This document shows, piece by piece, positions 16,131-23,709 of a DNA stretch of 32,540 nt. Position 1 is the stretch's first letter; each line of letters begins with the position of its first letter. This DNA is from UBA6814 sp040753075 (GTDB lineage Bacteria; Desulfobacterota; Desulfovibrionia; Desulfovibrionales; Desulfovibrionaceae). The stretch spans positions 1 through 32,540 of the forward strand of contig JBFMHA010000037.1 of NCBI GenBank assembly GCA_040753075.1. The letters run 5' to 3'. The notes below the pieces were generated by a model. The model searched no databases. It had not been told where the DNA came from and saw only the letters and a list, made by a program, of their open reading frames with translations. A program made the translations under genes and the position numbers.

Positions 16131-16275
16131 CCCTCGCCTGCCCCTTGCCCGGGAAAATGGAGAAAAACCAGGGCATGGCGACGTCCATGAGCGGTCGAAC
16201 CCGTTCCGTTCGTACGCTTTTTGTGAACCTGCGCCCGGATGTCTTCCTAGCTTTGCAGCAATCGGCGGAATGCTG

Positions 16276-16779
16276 TCAACACAATCCTTCCCCGGGCGGA
16301 AGAGAATAGCCCCCCCCCGGCTCAGGAGACACCCGGGACATCATGGCCCGGTAATCGGCCAGGATCCGGGCGTGGTCGAAGGCCAGGCTCCCCGGCAGGG
16401 ACTCCAGGGGGAACACCCGCACCCCGGCGGCGTCGTCGCCGGCCCGCAGGGCGGCAGTGTCCCGGGCCTGGGCCGTGAACACCACGCTGATGGTGTGCAG
16501 CCGGGCGTCGCGCGAGGGGTGGGAATAGACCCCCAGGAGCCCGGTCAACTCCACGTCAAGTCCGGTTTCCTCCCTGGCCTCGCGCACCGCGGCCCGCTCC
16601 ACGGTCTCCCCGTAGTCCACGAAGCCTCCGGGCAGGGCGAAGCCCAGGGGAGGATTGCGACGCTCCACCAGGACCACGCCTTGACCAGGCAGGAAAATCA
16701 CGACATCCACCGTGGGCACGGGGTTGACGTGGACCGTCACCGGCTCGCCGCACGAGGGACAGTTCTTGACCGCGCCCAT
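16276..16779 (-). CDS. Nudix hydrolase, ADP-ribose pyrophosphatase-like
   Basis: A 167-residue Nudix enzyme that hydrolyses a nucleoside diphosphate linked to another moiety. The Nudix box GX5EX7REUXEEXGU is complete at residues 52-74: GFVDYGE then REAREETGL. A short N-terminal CPSCG suggests half of a zinc ribbon, as in some NUDIX proteins of the NudC type, but the second half is missing. The C-terminal tail (SPEPGGGYSLPPGEGLC) is low in complexity. AGGA lies about ten bases before the ATG. It is divergent from the GT9 gene and separated from glgA by 222 bases. The substrate could be ADP-ribose or a sugar nucleotide. Confidence 0.88.
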   Translation of the reverse strand: MGAVKNCPSCGEPVTVHVNPVPTVDVVIFLPGQGVVLVERRNPPLGFALPGGFVDYGETVERAAVREAREETGLDVELTGLLGVYSHPSRDARLHTISVVFTAQARDTAALRAGDDAAGVRVFPLESLPGSLAFDHARILADYRAMMSRVSPEPGGGYSLPPGEGLC

Positions 16780-16845
16780 GCTCTCACTTCCTGCGGATTG
16801 TGCAAGGAAATCAACTGACGACGAATCGATTGAAACCTATTGCAG

Positions 16846-17754
16846 ATGCACCAGAATGACAAGGTTTATTTAATCCACGAAGGCGCCCTGGGCGACTTCC
16901 TCCTGGCCTGGCCGGCCATCCTGTCCCTGGCCCGGCGCCTGGCCGGCCGGGAGCTGCTCTGGGCCGGCCGGGCCGCCTACCTGCCCTGGGTCAGCCCCCT
17001 GGGCTTCTCCCCCTGCCCGCCCCGGGTGGCTGATCTGCTCCAGGGGTTGCCCGCATCCGGTCCCTGGCCCCCAGACGCCCCCCCGGGCGCGGTGATCCGC
17101 TTCGGGCTTCTGGATCGTCCCGGCGAGGACCAGCCCGGCCGCTGGCGCCTTGCGGGCGTCGTCCCGGGCCGCTCGCCGCGGGACGTGTACGCCGAAGCCC
17201 TGGCGGGACGGGGCGTCCCCTTCGCCCCGGACTGGCTGGCGACCTTCCAGGGCCTGTTCGGCCGGGCCGCGGCTGCGGGGGATCGCATCCTGCTCTTCCC
17301 CGGGGGCGGCCACCGGCTCAAGCACTGGCCCCGGGTTCAATTTCTTGAACTGGCCCGGCGGCTCTCGTCCCGCGGGCTCGACCCCGTGTTCGTGCTCGGC
17401 CCGGTCGAACTGGAGCGCGGATTTGCGGCCGAGGGGGTCCCCGTCCTGGCCCCCCCGGACCTGGCCGCCCTCCAGCAAGCCCTGCTCGCGGCCCGGCTGG
17501 CCCTGGGCAACGACTGCGGCCCCATGCACCTGGCCGGCATGCTGGGCCTGCCCGGCGCAGTCCTGTTCGGCCCCACCTCGGCCCGGCAGTGGGCCCCGCC
17601 CGGAATCACGGCGATACGCGGCCGGACGGGCTGCCGGCCCTGCACCCTGACCACCGCGGACCTGGAGTGCCCGGAGGCCGACCCGGCTCCGCCCTGCCTG
17701 ACGGGCATCAGCCTGGACACGGTATGGGAAGCCGCCCTGCGGCTCCTGGCCTGA
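16846..17754 (+). CDS. GT9 (heptosyltransferase-like) glycosyltransferase
   Basis: A 302-residue member of the ADP-heptose:LPS heptosyltransferase family. The early IHEGALGDFLLAWP (10-23) is the family's acceptor-domain start. The C-terminal half has LLFPGGGHRLKHWP, then GNDCGPMHLAGMLGLP and VLFGPTSARQWAP, which form the nucleotide-heptose site. Length is a little shorter than enteric WaaC/WaaF. The ATG at 16846 lacks a clear ribosome binding site; a TTG at 16840 in frame is possible. It is followed by a strong terminator and stands alone. It probably adds a sugar to the LPS core, though the donor is not certain. In family members working on other glycans the same motifs occur. Confidence 0.85.
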   Translation: MHQNDKVYLIHEGALGDFLLAWPAILSLARRLAGRELLWAGRAAYLPWVSPLGFSPCPPRVADLLQGLPASGPWPPDAPPGAVIRFGLLDRPGEDQPGRWRLAGVVPGRSPRDVYAEALAGRGVPFAPDWLATFQGLFGRAAAAGDRILLFPGGGHRLKHWPRVQFLELARRLSSRGLDPVFVLGPVELERGFAAEGVPVLAPPDLAALQQALLAARLALGNDCGPMHLAGMLGLPGAVLFGPTSARQWAPPGITAIRGRTGCRPCTLTTADLECPEADPAPPCLTGISLDTVWEAALRLLA

Positions 17755-17777
17755 GCCTCCGGACGGACAAAAGAAAA

Positions 17778-17816
17778 CCGGCTTTCTCGAGGGCGCAATC
17801 CCGAGAAAGCCGGCTT
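17778..17816 (+). terminator. Rho-independent terminator after the GT9 gene
   Basis: A perfect 12-base stem, CCGGCTTTCTCG (17778-17789) and CGAGAAAGCCGG (17802-17813), closes a 12-base loop. It is preceded by AAAAGAAAA and followed by a short pyrimidine run. It lies 24 bases after the GT9 stop codon. Confidence 0.8.
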
Positions 17817-17819
17817 TCA

Positions 17820-18021
17820 AGGAAGGAAGGAATGGACTGTTGTTTTGGTATTAGCAAGGAGCGGGCCAATCTCGACCTTCCAGCATGGAAAAATATTTTT
17901 TCCAATTATTTCAATATATTAACCACGAATTTCTTGCCTCTCCCCCACTCTTCCCGGCCCGGAATCCGTTAAAGAATTTGAACCGGGGAAGGTGAGAGGC
18001 CCTTGTCCCGCCCTGGGGCGT
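17820..18021. other. AT-rich intergenic island with inverted repeat
   Basis: This gap lies between the convergent GT9 and Sua5 genes. From about 17880 to 17935 the sequence turns strongly AT-rich, which is out of keeping with the region. It includes a perfect inverted repeat, TGGAAAAA (17886-17893) and TTTTTCCA (17897-17904), with a TAT spacer. No gene is supported. It could be a protein-binding site, a weak terminator for either strand, or part of an unannotated small RNA. Confidence 0.4.
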
Positions 18022-18675
18022 TCAAGATTTTTCACCCCCCTGGTCCAGCAGGAACCCCGCCCGGAGCAGGGCCTCCTCCGTGATCGCGCCCAGGCGCAGC
18101 ACCTTGAGCCGCAATCCGCCTCCCTGTTCCAGCAACTCCACCACGGTGGACGGGGCTCCGCCCCCGGGCCAGGGCGGCTCGTCCAGCACCAGATCGGCGG
18201 CCCTGGCCAGGACCGGGTCCAGCTCCCCGGGCCGACAGGCCGGAGGCTGGCCGCTCAGATTGGCGCTGGTGGCGATGAGCGGGCAACCCGCCTCCCGGGA
18301 CAGGCGGGCGGCCACCGGATGCGGGCTGACCCGCACCGAGGTCATGCCCCGGAGATCCTTGACCGCCGCGGGAAGGGAGGCCAGGGCCGGGACCAGCACC
18401 GAAAGCGGACCGGGCCAGAACGCGTTGACCAGGCGCAGGAACGCCTCCCCGGCCCGCTCCGTGACCAGGGGCAGCATGTCCAGCCCCCCGATGATGAGGG
18501 GCAAGGGCTTGTCCCCGGGCCGGCCCTTGAGCTCCTGCACCCGGGCCGCGGCCCGGTCGCTTCGGCCGTCTCCGCCCAGGGCGTACAGGGTCTCGGTGGG
18601 GTAGATGAGGCAGCCGCCGGACCGGACCAGGTCCACGGCGCAGACGAAACGTTGGGCGATGTCGTCGCGGGGCAT
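18022..18675 (-). CDS. Sua5/YciO/YrdC family threonylcarbamoyl-AMP synthase
   Basis: A 217-residue protein of the TsaC/YrdC type, which makes threonylcarbamoyl-adenylate from threonine, bicarbonate and ATP for the t6A modification at position 37 of ANN-decoding tRNAs. IYPTETLYALG (24-34) and the KGRPGDKPLPLII stretch bind nucleotide, and ATSANLSGQPP is the usual C-terminal signature. It is of the short single-domain kind, without the Sua5 extension. The ATG at 18675 has no ribosome binding site, and a candidate promoter places the transcript start almost on the ATG. YciO-type paralogues cannot be told apart from TsaC by eye, so no symbol is given. Confidence 0.88.
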   Translation of the reverse strand: MPRDDIAQRFVCAVDLVRSGGCLIYPTETLYALGGDGRSDRAAARVQELKGRPGDKPLPLIIGGLDMLPLVTERAGEAFLRLVNAFWPGPLSVLVPALASLPAAVKDLRGMTSVRVSPHPVAARLSREAGCPLIATSANLSGQPPACRPGELDPVLARAADLVLDEPPWPGGGAPSTVVELLEQGGGLRLKVLRLGAITEEALLRAGFLLDQGGEKS

Positions 18676-18684
18676 AGGGGGCGG

Positions 18685-18712
18685 TGTATCCCCGGGGCCA
18701 CGCCCACGTCAA
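18685..18712 (-). promoter_or_regulatory. Candidate promoter giving a leaderless Sua5 transcript
   Basis: On the minus strand TTGACG (18712-18707) and GATACA (18690-18685) are 16 bases apart. Transcription would start near 18678, within about three bases of the ATG at 18675. The absence of a ribosome binding site before that ATG fits a leaderless message. Confidence 0.4.
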
Positions 18713-18762
18713 CGCCGCTTGCCCGGCAGGACCGAAGCGGGTACATCCGGGTCGGAGCCCCC

Positions 18763-20448
18763 ATGCCTGCACCCCGCCTTCGCCTCGACGCCGCCCTGGA
18801 AACGGCCAGGGCCTTCTGGCCCCGCGCCGCGGAACGCTTCTCTCCCTGGCTCATGGGCCAGGAGGGCCGTCAGGCCGAGAGCTTCGCCCTCACCGCCGGC
18901 CGCCTGGCCGGGGACGATCCGGCCTTTGCCCCGGCGGCCCGCACCCTGGCCCGCTGGCTGTGGCAGGCCAGGCCCCTGGACCCGGTACGCCGCGACATCC
19001 TGCTCGCCGCGGACACGCAGACAAACGCCGCCGGGGAGCTGCTGGCCGGCCTGGACGCCGCGGGCGGCGCCCCGCACGACGCCTCGGCCTGGGAAGCCCT
19101 GACCCCGGACGCCGGGCCGGACGAAGCCCTGGCCGCGCTCATTCCCAAGGTGCGCGACGCCCGGCGCGGCCTGGCCTGGCTGGCCGCGGCCTGGGACGCC
19201 CTGCTCGCCCGGGGCGCGGCGGACCACGCCCTGCGCCTGGCCAAGCACTACCCCTGGCCCGAGCTGCCCCGGGGCGAGGCCCTGTTCCGCCGGCTCCTGG
19301 CCGAGTGGGCACTGGCCGCCCATCCCCCAGAAAGGGCGGACGAGGCCGAGAGCTTCCTGGACGGCCTGGCCCCGGACATCTGGGACCTCTGGCTGCCCCT
19401 GGCCCGCTGCCGGCTGGCCCTGGCCCGGGGCGAACAGGAGGCCGCGGCCCGGCATCTGGCCGGCCTGTGGGCCGCCATGCCCTGGCACGCCAACCTGCTG
19501 CTCATCCTGCACGGCCTGCTCCGGCCGCTGCCCCTGATTCCGGCCGCCTCCCGGGACCACGCCGTGGCGGTGTGCATCTACACCTGGAACAAGGCCGAGG
19601 ACCTGGCCCGCACCCTGGCCTCCCTGGAGGCCTCGCGCCTGGGCCGGGCCCGCCTCTTCGTGCTGGACAACGGGTCGGACGACGCCACCCCGGCGGTGCT
19701 GGCCGCCTGCCGGGAGCGTCTGGGCGAACGCCTGGAGGCCGTGACCCTGCCGGTGAACGTGGGCGCGCCGGCGGCCCGCAACTGGCTGCTCTCCCTTCCC
19801 GGGGTGCGGGAGGCCGAATTCGTGGCGTTCCTGGACGACGACCTGGACCTGCCCCCGGACTGGCTGGACGAACTGCTGGCCGCGGCCCTGGCCCATCCCG
19901 GGGCCGGGACCGTGGGCTGCCGGGTGCTGGACCACGAGCCGCCCTTTGCGGTGCAGTCCGCGGACTACCACCTCCTGCCGCCCTACATGATCTCCCGGAA
20001 TTTCGACGATCTGCCCGAACGGCTCTCGGTGTGCAACTACGGCGGAATCCCGGACTCCGGGCTCTTCGCCTACACCCGGCCCTGCGCCTCGGTCACGGGC
20101 TGCCTCCACCTGCTGCGGCGGGAGGAGATCGCGGCCAGGGGCGGATTCGACGTGCGCTTCACCCCCACCCAGTTCGACGACCTGGAGCGGGATCTGCGGG
20201 CCTTCGCCGCCGGCGGCCACGCCCTGTACCACGGCCGCCTGGCCGTGCGGCACCGCCAGGCCTCGGGCCTGCGCCGGCCGGCCACCGCCCTGCAGACCGC
20301 CCAGGTCATGGGCAACAAGATCAAGCTGGAGTATCTGTTCGCGGATGCCGAGCCGGAGAAGTGGCTCGCCTGGCAGCGGGACCTGCTCCTGGCCGACCTG
20401 CTGGCCCGGATAGACGACCTGGCCCAGGATCTGCCGGAACTGCTCTAG
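18763..20448 (+). CDS. GT2 glycosyltransferase with helical N-terminal domain (fourth paralogue)
   Basis: A 561-residue relative of the proteins at 1831-3477 and 3617-5233. Residues 1-262 are helical and TPR-like. The GT-A domain starts at about 266 (AVAVCIYTWNK) with VLDNGSDDATP (300-310), NVGAPAARNWLL (332-343) and AFLDDD (355-360); RFTPTQFDDLERDL closes the catalytic part. The start at 18763 has GGAG five bases upstream; the open frame extends further back but overlaps the divergent Sua5 gene. It is more than 10 kb from the other paralogues and lies between two tRNA-modification genes, suggesting a moved copy. It ends one base before the stop of the convergent trmH-like gene. All motifs for activity are present; substrates are unknown. 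Confidence 0.85.
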   Translation: MPAPRLRLDAALETARAFWPRAAERFSPWLMGQEGRQAESFALTAGRLAGDDPAFAPAARTLARWLWQARPLDPVRRDILLAADTQTNAAGELLAGLDAAGGAPHDASAWEALTPDAGPDEALAALIPKVRDARRGLAWLAAAWDALLARGAADHALRLAKHYPWPELPRGEALFRRLLAEWALAAHPPERADEAESFLDGLAPDIWDLWLPLARCRLALARGEQEAAARHLAGLWAAMPWHANLLLILHGLLRPLPLIPAASRDHAVAVCIYTWNKAEDLARTLASLEASRLGRARLFVLDNGSDDATPAVLAACRERLGERLEAVTLPVNVGAPAARNWLLSLPGVREAEFVAFLDDDLDLPPDWLDELLAAALAHPGAGTVGCRVLDHEPPFAVQSADYHLLPPYMISRNFDDLPERLSVCNYGGIPDSGLFAYTRPCASVTGCLHLLRREEIAARGGFDVRFTPTQFDDLERDLRAFAAGGHALYHGRLAVRHRQASGLRRPATALQTAQVMGNKIKLEYLFADAEPEKWLAWQRDLLLADLLARIDDLAQDLPELL

Positions 20449-20449
20449 C

Positions 20450-21055
20450 CTACTTCTCGCACCAATCCTTCACCAGCCCCTCAAGGGCCTCCGGCTCCAG
20501 CCGGGGCGCATCGAACATGCCCGCTACGCTGCGCTGCCGCCAGGCCTCGTACAGGGTGATGGCCGCGGCCACGGACACGTTGAGGCTCTGCACCATGCCG
20601 GACATGGGGATGTACACCCGATCCGGCGCCAGGGCCGCCAGCTCCGGGTCCAGGCCGCGGTGCTCGTTGCCGAAGATGATGGCCGTGGGCCGGGTCAGGT
20701 CCCACTCGGGCAGGGGCCGGGCGGTCTCGTCGAAGGCCGTGCCCAGCACCTGCAGCCCCTCGGCGCGCAGGGAGCCGATCATCTCCTCGGCGCTGGGGTG
20801 GCGCACGGTCTCCACCCACTTGCGGGCCGAGGCCGAGGACTTGTGCCCCAGGGCCGGGAACTTCTCGGTGGTGTAGTAGAGGTGCACGCGCATGACCCCG
20901 AAGGCGTCGCAGCTGCGCAGGATGGCGGACACGTTGTGCGGGTCGTGGATGTTGGCCAGCACCAGACGCAGGTCGGGCTGGCGGAGCGACAGCACCCGCC
21001 GCACCCGGGCCACCCGATCCTCGCTGCGGCACTGGAAGAGTTTCCTGCGGACCAT
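20450..21055 (-). CDS. SpoU/TrmH family RNA 2'-O-methyltransferase
   Basis: A 201-residue SPOUT methyltransferase, most like TrmH, which methylates the 2'-O of G18 in tRNA. Motif 1 is ANIHDPHNVSAILRSCDAFG, motif 2 is AIIFGNEHRGL, and motif 3 is IPMSGMVQSLNVSVAAAI, whose residues form the SAM-binding trefoil knot. The N-terminal RRVLSLRQPDLRLVL fits TrmH. The ATG at 21055 has GGAGGGAG about five bases upstream, which decides the start. It is convergent with the GT2 gene (one base between stops) and divergent from DUF3124. Other SpoU members modify rRNA, so the exact RNA target is not certain. Confidence 0.9.
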   Translation of the reverse strand: MVRRKLFQCRSEDRVARVRRVLSLRQPDLRLVLANIHDPHNVSAILRSCDAFGVMRVHLYYTTEKFPALGHKSSASARKWVETVRHPSAEEMIGSLRAEGLQVLGTAFDETARPLPEWDLTRPTAIIFGNEHRGLDPELAALAPDRVYIPMSGMVQSLNVSVAAAITLYEAWRQRSVAGMFDAPRLEPEALEGLVKDWCEK

Positions 21056-21128
21056 GTCTCCCTCCGGGGCCGGACGCCCCGCGCCCGCACTACCGCCTTT
21101 CCCGGCCGGATGCAAACCCCGGGGGACG

Positions 21129-21157
21129 TTGTTGAGCGCGAGGAAATCAGGTAGCTT
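21129..21157 (+). promoter_or_regulatory. Weak sigma-70-like promoter for the DUF3124-cbiK unit
   Basis: TTGTTG (21129-21134) and TAGCTT (21152-21157) are 17 bases apart in the 135-base divergent gap. Each hexamer is only a partial match, so this is a tentative call. The start would be near 21164, 27 bases before the ATG at 21191. Confidence 0.3.
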
Positions 21158-21190
21158 GGCCCTACCTCACCGCAACCCCGGGAGAATCCC

Positions 21191-21679
21191 ATGCGCACCA
21201 CACGCGTCCTGCCCCTGTTCCTGCCCCTGTTCCTGGCCCTGCTGTCCCTGCTGGCCGCCGGCCCGGCCGCGGCCGACATCCACCGCAGCAAGGGCCAGGT
21301 GGTCTACGTGCCCGCCTATTCCCACATCTACCACGGCATCAAGAAGCCCACCCCCTTTTACCTCGCCGTGACCCTGAGCATCCGCAACACCGACCCCAAG
21401 AACTCCCTGGTCCTGAAAAGCGTCCAGTATTACGACACGGACGGCAACATGCTCCGGGAATACACGCCCGCGCCGGTCAAGGTCGGCCCCCTGGCCACCA
21501 AGGAGTTCATCATCATGCAGTTCGACAAGGAGGGAGGCTCCGGGGCGAACTTCGTGCTCACCTGGGAGTCCGAGACCCCGATCACCAACCCCATCGTGGA
21601 GGCGGTGATGATCGGGACCTCCTCCAACCAGGGCATCTCCTTCCTCACCGACGGCCAGGTCATCGAGGAGAAGCCCTGA
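21191..21679 (+). CDS. Exported DUF3124 protein
   Basis: A 162-residue protein with a clear signal peptide: MRTTR, then a hydrophobic LPLFLPLFLALLSLLAAG core and an AAA cleavage region near residue 28. The mature part matches DUF3124 by its QVVYVPAYSHIYHG, SIRNTD and YYDTDGNMLREY strings and looks like a beta-sandwich. No function is known for this family. The signal-peptide core is encoded by two 12-base tandem repeats (21209-21232). A GGGAGA lies six bases before the ATG. The cbiK-like gene follows after 11 bases, so the two are probably co-transcribed; periplasmic handling of a metal or tetrapyrrole is an attractive but unsupported idea. Confidence 0.85.
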   Translation: MRTTRVLPLFLPLFLALLSLLAAGPAAADIHRSKGQVVYVPAYSHIYHGIKKPTPFYLAVTLSIRNTDPKNSLVLKSVQYYDTDGNMLREYTPAPVKVGPLATKEFIIMQFDKEGGSGANFVLTWESETPITNPIVEAVMIGTSSNQGISFLTDGQVIEEKP

Positions 21680-21690
21680 CCCGGGCCGCC

Positions 21691-22491
21691 ATGAAGACCG
21701 GCATCCTCCTGGCCGCCTTCGGCTCCAGCCGCGAGACCGCCCACCTCTCCCTGCGCGGGTTCGAGGAGCGGGTCAACGCCCGCTTCCCGGACGCGCCCAC
21801 CCGCTGGGCCTTCTCCTCGGGCCGCATCCGGAACAAGCTGGCGGACCAGGGCATGAAGACCGACTCGGTGGGCAAGGCCCTGGAGAAGATGCACTTCGAG
21901 AAGTACACCCACGTGGCCGTGCAGTCCCTGCACGTGATCCCCGGGGACGAATTCCACGACCTGGCCGCCGACGCCGCCCGCTTCGCGCCGGACGGACCCG
22001 GACCGCAGCGGTTCGCGAAGATCGCCGTGGGCGGGCCGCTCATGGCCGACGCCGCGGACCTGGCCCGGGCCGCGGACGCCGCAGCCGGCCTGGCGCTGGC
22101 CGACCGCGTCCCGGGCTCGGGCATCGTGTTCATGGGGCACGGCACCCGCCATCCCGGGGACCTGGCCTACGACGACCTGGCCCGGGAGTTGGCCCGCCGC
22201 GACCCCCTCTACCTGGTGGCCACCCTGGACGGGGCTCTCACCATCCAGGCCGCCCGGGATGCGCTCCTGGCCGCCGGAGCGACCTCCTGCCGGCTCATCC
22301 CCCTGGTGGCCCTGGCCGGCCGCCACGTGCAGCGCGACATGTGCGGCCCCCACCCCGAGTCCTGGCAATCCATCCTCTCGGCCGCGGGCATCGAAGTCAC
22401 CTGCACCCTCACCGGCACCGCCGATTCTCCTGCCTTCGCCGCCATCTGGCTCGACCACCTGGAGGCGGCCCTGCGGGAACTGATCGCATAG
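21691..22491 (+). CDS. cbiK: Sirohydrochlorin cobaltochelatase, CbiK type
   Basis: A 266-residue class II chelatase that inserts cobalt (or iron) into sirohydrochlorin, the branch point to cobalamin, siroheme and, in sulfate reducers, alternative heme. The N terminus ILLAAFGSS is the typical first strand. The two metal-ligand histidines of Salmonella CbiK correspond to H150 in FMGHGTRHPGD and H212 in LAGRHVQRDMCG. There is no signal peptide, so this is the cytoplasmic form; some Desulfovibrio also encode a periplasmic one. It follows the DUF3124 gene closely. Iron versus cobalt use in vivo cannot be read from the sequence. Confidence 0.92.
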   Translation: MKTGILLAAFGSSRETAHLSLRGFEERVNARFPDAPTRWAFSSGRIRNKLADQGMKTDSVGKALEKMHFEKYTHVAVQSLHVIPGDEFHDLAADAARFAPDGPGPQRFAKIAVGGPLMADAADLARAADAAAGLALADRVPGSGIVFMGHGTRHPGDLAYDDLARELARRDPLYLVATLDGALTIQAARDALLAAGATSCRLIPLVALAGRHVQRDMCGPHPESWQSILSAAGIEVTCTLTGTADSPAFAAIWLDHLEAALRELIA

Positions 22492-22652
22492 AGCCCGGAG
22501 CACGGCTTAGACTCCGTCCCGTCTCCATCCGCCTGGTCCGCCCGAGCGGGCCGCCTGCAGCGGAGGCCGCGAACGCCTCGAACCGGAACGCCCCTCCCTC
22601 CCCCTCTCCGGCAGCACGACACAACTCAATGAATCAAGCATGTTGAGCGTTG

Positions 22653-22680
22653 TTGACTCGCCGCGCCCCCGTGCTATGGG
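22653..22680 (+). promoter_or_regulatory. Candidate promoter giving a leaderless mtgA transcript
   Basis: TTGACT (22653-22658) and TATGGG (22675-22680) are 16 bases apart, with a TGC just before the -10 (TGCTAT, extended -10 pattern). The predicted start falls on or beside the mtgA ATG at 22687. No ribosome binding site precedes that ATG. Confidence 0.45.
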
Positions 22681-22686
22681 TGCGCC

Positions 22687-23433
22687 ATGCGCCTGCCCGA
22701 AATCCTGAGCCGCATGCTCCGCACCTGGCGCGGCCGCCTGGCCTTGGCCCTGGGGCTCGCGCTCCTGGCCGGAGCGCTGGACGTGGGCCGCTACCTGGCG
22801 TGGCCGGACGTGTCCCGGCTGGCCAAGGAGAACCCCCGGACCACCGCCTTCATGGAATACCGCAAGGCGCAGTGGGCGGTTCAGGGAAAAAAGAAGGAAA
22901 TCCAGCACAACTGGGTTCCCCTGGGCCGCATTTCGCCCTTCGTGGTCTCGGCCGTGACCATCTCCGAGGACGACCGGTTCTGGCGGCACGAGGGGTTCGA
23001 CCTGGAGGGGATGGAGGAGGCCCTGAAGCGGGACCTGGCCCGGGGCGAGCTGGCGGCCGGGGGCAGCACCATCACCCAGCAGCTGGCCAAGAACCTCTGG
23101 TTCACCCCGGCCAAAAGCCCGGTGCGCAAGCTCAAGGAGGCGGTCATGGCCTGGCGGATGGAGCAGGCCCTGTCCAAGCGCCGCATCCTGGAGCTCTACC
23201 TCAACCTGGCCGAATGGGGGGACGGCGTCTTCGGCATCGAGGCTGCGGCCCGCCGCCACTTCGCCACCACGGCCGCAGGCCTCGGCCCGGAGCAGGCGGC
23301 CCGCCTGGCCGTGGTCCTGCCCAGTCCCCTGCGCATGGACCCGGCCCATCCCTCCCGCTACGTGGAGCGGCGCAGCCGGGTCATCCTCCAGCGCATGGCC
23401 CGCCGCGACCCCGCCCTGCGCCAAGAGCACTGA
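22687..23433 (+). CDS. mtgA: Monofunctional peptidoglycan glycosyltransferase
   Basis: A 248-residue GT51 enzyme that polymerises lipid II into glycan strands without a transpeptidase domain. One membrane helix (about 18-34) anchors it to the inner membrane. The catalytic glutamate is E94 in SEDDRFWRHEGFD; GGSTITQQLAKNLWF (125-139) and RRILELYLNLAEWG are the other conserved motifs, and EAAARRHF closes the core. Length matches MtgA. It stands alone: 195 bases after cbiK and 276 before the EF-hand gene. It lacks a ribosome binding site and may be leaderless. Confidence 0.94.
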   Translation: MRLPEILSRMLRTWRGRLALALGLALLAGALDVGRYLAWPDVSRLAKENPRTTAFMEYRKAQWAVQGKKKEIQHNWVPLGRISPFVVSAVTISEDDRFWRHEGFDLEGMEEALKRDLARGELAAGGSTITQQLAKNLWFTPAKSPVRKLKEAVMAWRMEQALSKRRILELYLNLAEWGDGVFGIEAAARRHFATTAAGLGPEQAARLAVVLPSPLRMDPAHPSRYVERRSRVILQRMARRDPALRQEH

Positions 23434-23628
23434 GCGCTCGCTCCCCCGCCCCTGCGCTCCGGTGTCCTCCACCCAGCCGGACCGCCCCGAGGCGGGCGGT
23501 TGCGGCGGCGCAATCCCGTCCGCGACCCCGGACCGCTTCTGCACGGCGAGGCCGGCTACTCCCCTGCGCCCGGCCCGGAATCCACGCCCGGCGCGGTCCG
23601 AAACCGCGGACCCATCACCAGCAGGGCC

Positions 23629-23644
23629 TGGCCCGGAACCTGCA
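23629..23644 (+). promoter_or_regulatory. Weak sigma-54-like element before the EF-hand gene
   Basis: TGGCccggaacCTGCA has the GG-N10-GC spacing and a full TGGC but CTGC instead of TTGC at -12. It would start transcription about 55 bases before the ATG at 23710. The high GC content makes chance matches likely. The surrounding gap 23434-23709 otherwise shows only a small hairpin (23481-23500). Confidence 0.25.
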
Positions 23645-23709
23645 TCTCCCGCGGAATACAGCAATTTTTTCCCTGACCGGCGCGGGGCGTCCCGCTGCGG
23701 AGGTGAGAC

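Noticed and set aside
16037..16200. The 12-base string ATGAGCGGTCGA occurs at the glgA start and again about 150 bases upstream
   Set aside because: The similarity does not extend beyond the shared 12 bases, so a duplication cannot be supported.
17708..17905. A 65-codon minus-strand frame beginning MEKIFFHAGRSRLARS
   Set aside because: It runs through the GT9 terminator and the 3' end of the GT9 gene and lacks a ribosome binding site and any family likeness.
23481..23500. Hairpin ACCGCCC / GGGCGGT after mtgA
   Set aside because: No T-run follows, and such short GC stems are common by chance here, so I did not list it as a terminator.
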